From Bacillota bacterium (GTDB lineage Bacteria > Bacillota > Tb-RUG-66): a stretch of DNA of 9,985 bases. The notes beneath the pieces were generated by a model. The model was not told the DNA's origin, made no database searches, and saw only the letters and a program-made list of their open reading frames with translations. Location of the stretch: contig JAEEYS010000121.1 of NCBI GenBank assembly GCA_016288255.1, positions 1 through 9,985 of the forward strand, written 5' to 3'. The stretch's first letter is position 1. The number at the start of each line of letters is the position of its first letter. Shown piece by piece: positions 6,110-9,985 of the stretch. The position numbers and the translations under genes are program-made.

Positions 6110-7042
6110 GTGATTTTGCAAACAGAGAAAACAACAAAAAAAACAATAACGATTGTTCTGACGATACTGATCATTACAGCTATGGTTAGCGCTTCGGAAT
6201 TTTTTGGCGAAAAAGAAATTATATTTCCTGAAATTGCCGCTATTGCAGTTGGTATGCTCTTGGCTCCCAAAAGAAGCTGGCAGACAAGCAAGATAAGGAT
6301 ATTGCTTCTCATTACCATGAGTGCTGCGATCGGACTTGGTATTTCGGTTTTTGTTTCTTGGCCGCTATGGATAAAGATGGCAATCGCTTTTTTGATATGC
6401 CAATTTATTCTGGCATTTTCTAGAACAAGCTTTGCGCCGCTTATTTCAGCAGCGGTATTGCCTGTGATGCTGGAAACAAAAAGTATCATTTATCTGATAG
6501 CTGCCGTTTTATTAACATCGGCTATCCTTCTATCCTGTCTTTTTCTAGAAAAGCTTGGATATAGGAAAGATGAACCTTTTCAACCGATGCCTACCCCAAC
6601 GGGGAATGATTATTTTCTCATTCTTGCCAAAGCAGGGATCGGTATCTTTTGTATTTTTGCAGCAGTCAAACTGGACTTTCGTTTTGCGGTTGCTCCGCCT
6701 ATGCTGGTAGCATTTACGGAATTTATGAATAAGGATAACAAAGCACGAAAAAGTCCTATCAAATCGGTTGGTTTGATTACCGTTTGCGCTCTTACAGGAG
6801 CGGTCAGCAGGTTTTTACTCTGTGTAACATGGGGCCTGCCGCTTACTGTAGCGGCTTTGACAGCCTCTGTCATCATGGTCGCATTACTGATTGGATTAAA
6901 TCATTATCTGCCCCCTGCGGGAGCGTTGACCATCCTTGCCATGCTGATCCCCGAAGGCAGTCTTATAACTTATCCTCTCCAGGTTTTTATTGGAATCGGT
7001 ATTTTGATGACAGCTTCTATCCTATATCATAAAATCGCATAA
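6110..7042 (+). CDS. Integral membrane protein with internally duplicated HPP-like fold
   Basis: The 310-residue product is almost entirely hydrophobic, with about 10-12 membrane segments in two halves (about residues 12-145 and 168-307) around a polar linker (147-167). The halves look homologous: FPEIAAIAVGMLLAP (39-53) parallels APPMLVAFTEF (195-205). FAPLISAAVLPVM (108-120) parallels LPPAGALTILAML (267-279), about 159 residues apart. The PPAGA motif recalls HPP-family membrane proteins, some of which are linked to nitrite transport, but this assignment is an inference and the substrate is unknown. The start is a GTG at 6110, since AGGA (6101-6104) lies 5 nt upstream; nearby ATGs run into stops. 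It has its own promoter (6061-6089), and its stop codon overlaps the following terminator. Confidence 0.75.
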   Translation: MILQTEKTTKKTITIVLTILIITAMVSASEFFGEKEIIFPEIAAIAVGMLLAPKRSWQTSKIRILLLITMSAAIGLGISVFVSWPLWIKMAIAFLICQFILAFSRTSFAPLISAAVLPVMLETKSIIYLIAAVLLTSAILLSCLFLEKLGYRKDEPFQPMPTPTGNDYFLILAKAGIGIFCIFAAVKLDFRFAVAPPMLVAFTEFMNKDNKARKSPIKSVGLITVCALTGAVSRFLLCVTWGLPLTVAALTASVIMVALLIGLNHYLPPAGALTILAMLIPEGSLITYPLQVFIGIGILMTASILYHKIA

Positions 7043-7081
7043 AAACAGCAGGAAGTAAATGACTCTCCCCTGCTGTTTTTT
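7041..7081 (+). terminator. Terminator of the duplicated membrane protein gene
   Basis: AAAAACAGCAGG (7041-7052) pairs perfectly with CCTGCTGTTTTT (7069-7080) around a 16-nt loop, with T6 at the end. The left arm includes two bases of the stop codon. Confidence 0.9.
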
Positions 7082-7098
7082 ATTTCTTTATGATGCTT

Positions 7099-7138
7099 GG
7101 TATTTCCTTTTCAGATGGAAATACCACAAAATTTTGTG
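7099..7138. repeat. Hairpin followed by a 14-bp palindrome
   Basis: GGTATTTCC (7099-7107) and GGAAATACC (7117-7125) form a 9-bp perfect stem with a 9-nt loop. Directly next to it, CACAAAATTTTGTG (7125-7138) is a perfect palindrome, sharing one base with the stem. No T-run follows, so this is not a plain terminator. Function unknown. Confidence 0.5.
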
Positions 7139-7223
7139 ATTTAAAATAGTCGTGCACACAATTTCTTACTTACATCTCTTCTATTCAGGTTATGGTAAAA
7201 GGATTCAATATTCCGAGGCAATT

Positions 7224-7256
7224 AAAATCCTGCCAAATACTATGGCAGGATTTTTT
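7224..7256. terminator. Bidirectional terminator between convergent genes
   Basis: AAAATCCTGCCA (7224-7235) pairs perfectly with TGGCAGGATTTT (7243-7254) around a 7-nt loop. T6 follows on the plus strand and T4 on the minus strand. Its likely job is to end the leftward LtaS-like transcript, 40 bp past that stop codon. The plus-strand T-tract is in fact the stronger one, so it also blocks readthrough from the left. Confidence 0.85.
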
Positions 7257-7295
7257 GGATGTTAGTATATCTTTTATGATTTTCGTAAATATTTC

Positions 7296-9329
7296 TTAAT
7301 CAGTTATTGTTGCATCCTGATTATTTTCCTTTTGTTCAAGGTAAATAATGGGATTGGAATAACTGAGGAACTTTTTGGATCCGGAATTGCTCATTTGACC
7401 GACCCGGATGAGTTCGACCTCTTCATACTCATAATCTGTTACCAGCAAGGTTTGATCGTTAAGATAAAACGTCGGATAAGCTTCATCTCCTATCAACACT
7501 TTACTGGACTGTGTAAAGTTGCTTCCATGAACGTAATAGATAGCATTAGAAACCTTCTCAATAGAGGTCAGAACTATTTTATCTATTCCCATTTTCATGT
7601 CTTTTTTGAGATATGGACCGGGTGTCTCATAAACATATTCTTTGCCATAAAGAATATCATACTGGAGAGTCTGAAGATCCAGCAGATATGTTCCTTTCTT
7701 TTTATTATTCTGATGGAATCTGAACAAAGTTCCCGCGTGGAGATCCATGCGGTCAAACATTTCAGCCACTGCCTGGTAGGCATAAATATTTTTTTTCTCC
7801 TGTTTGAGCCCCAGGTTGTCCCACACGAGATAATTGGTCTGGTAGATACTTCCGGTCTTGAGATCTCTGTCCGAGAGTCCTATGGTAGGAAGATGATCTC
7901 CATAGAACATAATGACAGTCGGTTCATTGCGTTTATCCACGTAATCGATCAGATCCTTTACAAACAGATCCATCTCATGAATCTGATTGACGTAGTATTC
8001 CCACTGACAGTTCTTTTCCTCGCTTCCTGCCCCATTGACATCAATAGCCGGCTCATCTATAACGTCTGCCGTGGGATAAGCACCATGCCCCTGTACAGAA
8101 ACAGCAAAAACAAAATCGCGATTATCGGTTGAATCAAGACACCGCCCGATATACGGAATCAATGTACGGTCTCGCATCCATCCGATCTCATTAATATCAT
8201 CCTGATTGTTCATATATTCATTGGATGTGAAATCATCAAAACCAATATTGGCATAGACTGTCTTGCGGCTGTAGAAAGTCGCATAATTATTGTGAACAGC
8301 ATGAGGCGTAAGACCAAGATCTTCCAGAACATAAGCGACAGATTCGCAGGTTTTTTGTTTCAGAACTCCTTTAAAAGGATACTCCCCTGCGCCGAAATAA
8401 CGAAGAGACATGCCTGTCAGTGTCTCAAATTCCGTATTGACTGTACCTGCTCCTACAGTTGGCACCGTATAAAGACCCGAGGTATATTCCTTAGAAAGCG
8501 CATGCCAATTAGGCAACGGATCGTCTGAAAATTTCAGGAATTTCACCTCTGTCGGATCAAAAAATGATTCCAGCTGCACTATGATCACATTGGGCAAATC
8601 ATCTGTATCACCAATATCATCCTCATTTTTTACGATACTTTTGATCAACTCTTCAGAATAATCCTGAGGTTTATCGATACCTGTATCCATAAGAGTCACC
8701 ATCATACAGTAAGGGAAACCGTAATCATGGTATGCAAAAGCAATGTTTCCGAAGTATGTCGACAACACTTTCGTGTTATAAAAGTAATTTGTCAGGCCGT
8801 AGAATCCCACTGCTGCTGCCAGGATACATGGGATAATGATTTTGAACTTCCGCTTACCATTATATTTCGGGCCTTTTATGAAGAAGAATATAAAAAGGAT
8901 GAAAATTACAACCAAAGCTCCTGCCGTTAGGACTCCCATTGCCTTTGACATATATTTGGTAAGAACGCTAACACCTTCAATTATCATCTTAAAATCCGGG
9001 CCGGTAAGCGGCGTGACACGATTTGCAAGTATAAAGCCATTGGCTGCACCGAGCAAAAACCACATTGTATAGATCAATGTACGCCAGAAAGCCCTTCTCT
9101 TAAAAAGAAAGACCGGAAGCGTTGTTAAAAATATAAGGAGACAATTATAAAAAAACACTTTTGTGCTTCTATCTAAAAAGTATAAAGTTTCAGTAACAGA
9201 GTGACGCGCCATACATTCGATGACGAAGTAAAGAATAACAGCCGCAGCAAACTGAAGCGCTATGGCATATTTATTGCAGAACTGGAGCACTATGTCCTTG
9301 GATAATTTTATGTCATGATTTTCTTGCAT
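7296..9329 (-). CDS. LtaS-like polyglycerolphosphate synthase / sulfatase-fold membrane enzyme
   Basis: The 677-residue product has five N-terminal membrane helices (about 22-40, 58-76, 82-103, 130-152, 162-183) followed by an extracellular sulfatase-fold domain (about 245-560). Catalytic landmarks match lipoteichoic acid synthases: metal ligand Glu254 in VQLESF, nucleophile Thr296 in GAGTVNTEFE, His415 in VQGHGAY, and Asp478-His479 in FYGDHLP. Such enzymes transfer glycerolphosphate from phosphatidylglycerol onto a growing polymer outside the membrane. Residues about 582-665 form an extra domain with the pattern YYVHGSNFTQSSKVLIG, resembling an IPT/TIG-like beta-sandwich; this is inferred. 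The ATG at 9329 has GGGGG (9338-9342) 8 nt upstream. The product could be LTA synthase or a related phosphoglycerol transferase, so no symbol is given. Confidence 0.88.
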   Translation of the reverse strand: MQENHDIKLSKDIVLQFCNKYAIALQFAAAVILYFVIECMARHSVTETLYFLDRSTKVFFYNCLLIFLTTLPVFLFKRRAFWRTLIYTMWFLLGAANGFILANRVTPLTGPDFKMIIEGVSVLTKYMSKAMGVLTAGALVVIFILFIFFFIKGPKYNGKRKFKIIIPCILAAAVGFYGLTNYFYNTKVLSTYFGNIAFAYHDYGFPYCMMVTLMDTGIDKPQDYSEELIKSIVKNEDDIGDTDDLPNVIIVQLESFFDPTEVKFLKFSDDPLPNWHALSKEYTSGLYTVPTVGAGTVNTEFETLTGMSLRYFGAGEYPFKGVLKQKTCESVAYVLEDLGLTPHAVHNNYATFYSRKTVYANIGFDDFTSNEYMNNQDDINEIGWMRDRTLIPYIGRCLDSTDNRDFVFAVSVQGHGAYPTADVIDEPAIDVNGAGSEEKNCQWEYYVNQIHEMDLFVKDLIDYVDKRNEPTVIMFYGDHLPTIGLSDRDLKTGSIYQTNYLVWDNLGLKQEKKNIYAYQAVAEMFDRMDLHAGTLFRFHQNNKKKGTYLLDLQTLQYDILYGKEYVYETPGPYLKKDMKMGIDKIVLTSIEKVSNAIYYVHGSNFTQSSKVLIGDEAYPTFYLNDQTLLVTDYEYEEVELIRVGQMSNSGSKKFLSYSNPIIYLEQKENNQDATITD

Positions 9330-9350
9330 TGAAAAAACCCCCAGGACTTA

Positions 9351-9379
9351 ATAATATCACTAATTCGATTCATATACAA
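9351..9379 (-). promoter_or_regulatory. Promoter of the LtaS-like gene (extended -10)
   Basis: On the minus strand, TGATATTAT (9351-9359) is an extended -10, and TTGTAT (9374-9379) is a weak -35 with a 17-bp spacer. Transcription would start near 9344, giving a very short leader of about 15 nt that still includes the GGGGG ribosome binding site. Confidence 0.5.
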
Positions 9380-9505
9380 CAAATTTTATGATCAGTCCAT
9401 CAGTGAGGTTTTGATCCAAAACACATCTTCACTTGTTACTGAAAAATGGATTCATGCCGGTCAATTCCGCATATCTCCTTTCATATATTGCTAAAGGGGA
9501 AAAGG

Positions 9506-9534
9506 TTGACAGTAAAAACGATTTATTTTATAAT
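9506..9534 (+). promoter_or_regulatory. Consensus sigma-A promoter of the MarR gene
   Basis: TTGACA (9506-9511), a 17-bp spacer and TATAAT (9529-9534) match the consensus at all twelve positions. Start near 9541. A promoter this strong in front of a regulator implies tight repression, and a palindrome lies just downstream. Confidence 0.9.
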
Positions 9535-9548
9535 GTTTCGTGGCAAAC

Positions 9549-9564
9549 AGTTTGACATCAAACT
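9549..9564. promoter_or_regulatory. Probable MarR operator (16-bp perfect palindrome)
   Basis: AGTTTGA (9549-9555) and TCAAACT (9558-9564) are perfect inverted repeats separated by CA. The site covers about +9 to +24 of the predicted transcript, where a bound dimer would block initiation or early elongation. Size and symmetry fit a MarR dimer. It also resembles the AGTTTGA...TCAAACT pattern known for FabT, though the spacing here is shorter. Autoregulation is inferred. Confidence 0.75.
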
Positions 9565-9603
9565 ATATGAAGCAAACAAAAAAGAGGAAAGGACGATTTT
9601 ATC

Positions 9604-9985
9604 ATGGAATCAACCAACATAGGGGTAACGTTACATTCTTTAGATAATCAAATCATGCGCTATATGGAAAAATCTTCTCATCTGAAAGAACTGGACGCGG
9701 TTACAGGGATCAACGGCTGGATCATTGCCCTATTGGCCTGCCAAAAAGATAAGGATATTTATCAAAAAGATATAGAAAAACACTTTGGGATCACTCGTTC
9801 CACCGCTTCTAAAGTATTGAATTTAATGGAAAAAAAGAACCTGATCGAACGCGAATCCGTTCCTTTTGACGCAAGATTAAAAAAGCTCGTATTGACTCCA
9901 AAATCTTTGGAAGTTGCAGAAATCATGAAAAATGATGTTGAAGAAATGAATGAAAAACTTCTGAAAGGATTTTCAGAAGAGGAAA
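9604..9985 (+). CDS. MarR-family transcriptional regulator, 3' end outside window
   Basis: The first 127 codons are present and open to the window edge. The start ATG at 9604 has AAAGGA (9588-9593) 10 nt upstream. The product shows the MarR winged-helix order: an N-terminal dimerisation helix (about 1-35), a helix-turn-helix (about 55-80) with KHFGITRSTASKVLNLM, and a wing with the family motif PFDARLKKLVLT (residues 90-101). A C-terminal dimerisation helix follows and is cut off. MarR proteins are dimers that bind short palindromes and are released by ligands or oxidation. The promoter and operator just upstream support autoregulation. In Clostridia such genes often precede ABC exporters or fatty acid genes; what follows here lies outside the window, so the regulated pathway is unknown. 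Confidence 0.9.
   Translation, partial: MESTNIGVTLHSLDNQIMRYMEKSSHLKELDAVTGINGWIIALLACQKDKDIYQKDIEKHFGITRSTASKVLNLMEKKNLIERESVPFDARLKKLVLTPKSLEVAEIMKNDVEEMNEKLLKGFSEEE

Noticed and set aside
7192..7299. A 36-codon or shorter small ORF in the convergent gap
   Set aside because: It runs through the bidirectional terminator, lacks a good ribosome binding site and resembles nothing known to me.
7332..8132. A 266-codon open frame on the plus strand
   Set aside because: It lies wholly antisense to the LtaS-like gene, which has full catalytic motifs. Its translation shows no recognisable domain and no ribosome binding site was found.
9380..9500. Short minus-strand ORFs (for example MNPFFSNK) upstream of the LtaS-like gene
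   Set aside because: They are eight codons or fewer and lie upstream of that gene's predicted start site. One follows AAAGGAGAT but ends after three codons.
9552..9557. A second TTGACA as another -35 for the MarR gene
   Set aside because: It is part of the palindrome, and no -10-like hexamer lies at the right distance (AACAAA at 9575-9580).
1..9985. CRISPR arrays, tRNA or rRNA genes, intact insertion sequences or prophage genes
   Set aside because: No regularly spaced repeats, cloverleaf-like sequence, ribosomal RNA motif or intact transposase or phage protein was seen on either strand.

Overview
The window is low-GC, AT-rich bacterial DNA with Firmicutes-type signals: AGGAGG-like ribosome binding sites, sigma-A promoters (several with an extended TGn -10), short-stem/U-tract terminators, and LexA boxes of the Bacillus/Clostridium type (CGAAC-N4-GTTTG). 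The protein set (YneA-like LysM protein, LexA, Mpg, clostridial S9 peptidase, LtaS-like synthase, MarR) fits an anaerobic Clostridia/Eubacteriales chromosome. That placement is inferred; no rRNA or tRNA is present to confirm it, and no species is claimed.

Layout. At the left edge a small two-helix membrane protein (minus, cut by the window) has its own consensus promoter and is divergent from a YbaK-family aminoacyl-tRNA deacylase-like gene (465-923). A 670-residue secretion-signal-less S9 serine peptidase follows (1047-3059) and ends at a strong terminator. A 1.1-kb stretch without a convincing gene comes next (3060-4178). It holds an open but start-less fragment, a local GC-rich patch with spaced A-tracts, a chain of tiny overlapping ORFs and an orphan terminator-like hairpin.

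The centre (4179-6058) is an SOS module. A YneA-like cell-division suppressor (minus) and lexA (plus) diverge from a shared 197-bp region carrying three perfect LexA boxes; mpg (3-methyladenine DNA glycosylase) follows lexA by 29 bp as an apparent operon partner. On DNA damage, LexA self-cleavage should release all three: division is held back, the repressor is resupplied and alkylated bases are excised.

The right part has a duplicated-fold integral membrane protein (6110-7042, HPP-like). It converges on a large LtaS-like polyglycerolphosphate synthase/sulfatase-fold enzyme (7296-9329, minus) with a possible IPT/TIG-like C-terminal domain. The 253-bp convergent gap between them is full of hairpins. 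The window ends in a MarR-family regulator (9604 onward, cut by the edge). Its promoter is a perfect TTGACA-17-TATAAT, followed at once by a 16-bp perfect palindrome that is probably its autoregulatory operator.

Nothing here amounts to a clearly new multi-gene system. The items most worth following are the SOS control region with mpg in the lexA operon, the MarR operator, the internally duplicated membrane protein, and the unexplained 1.1-kb gap.
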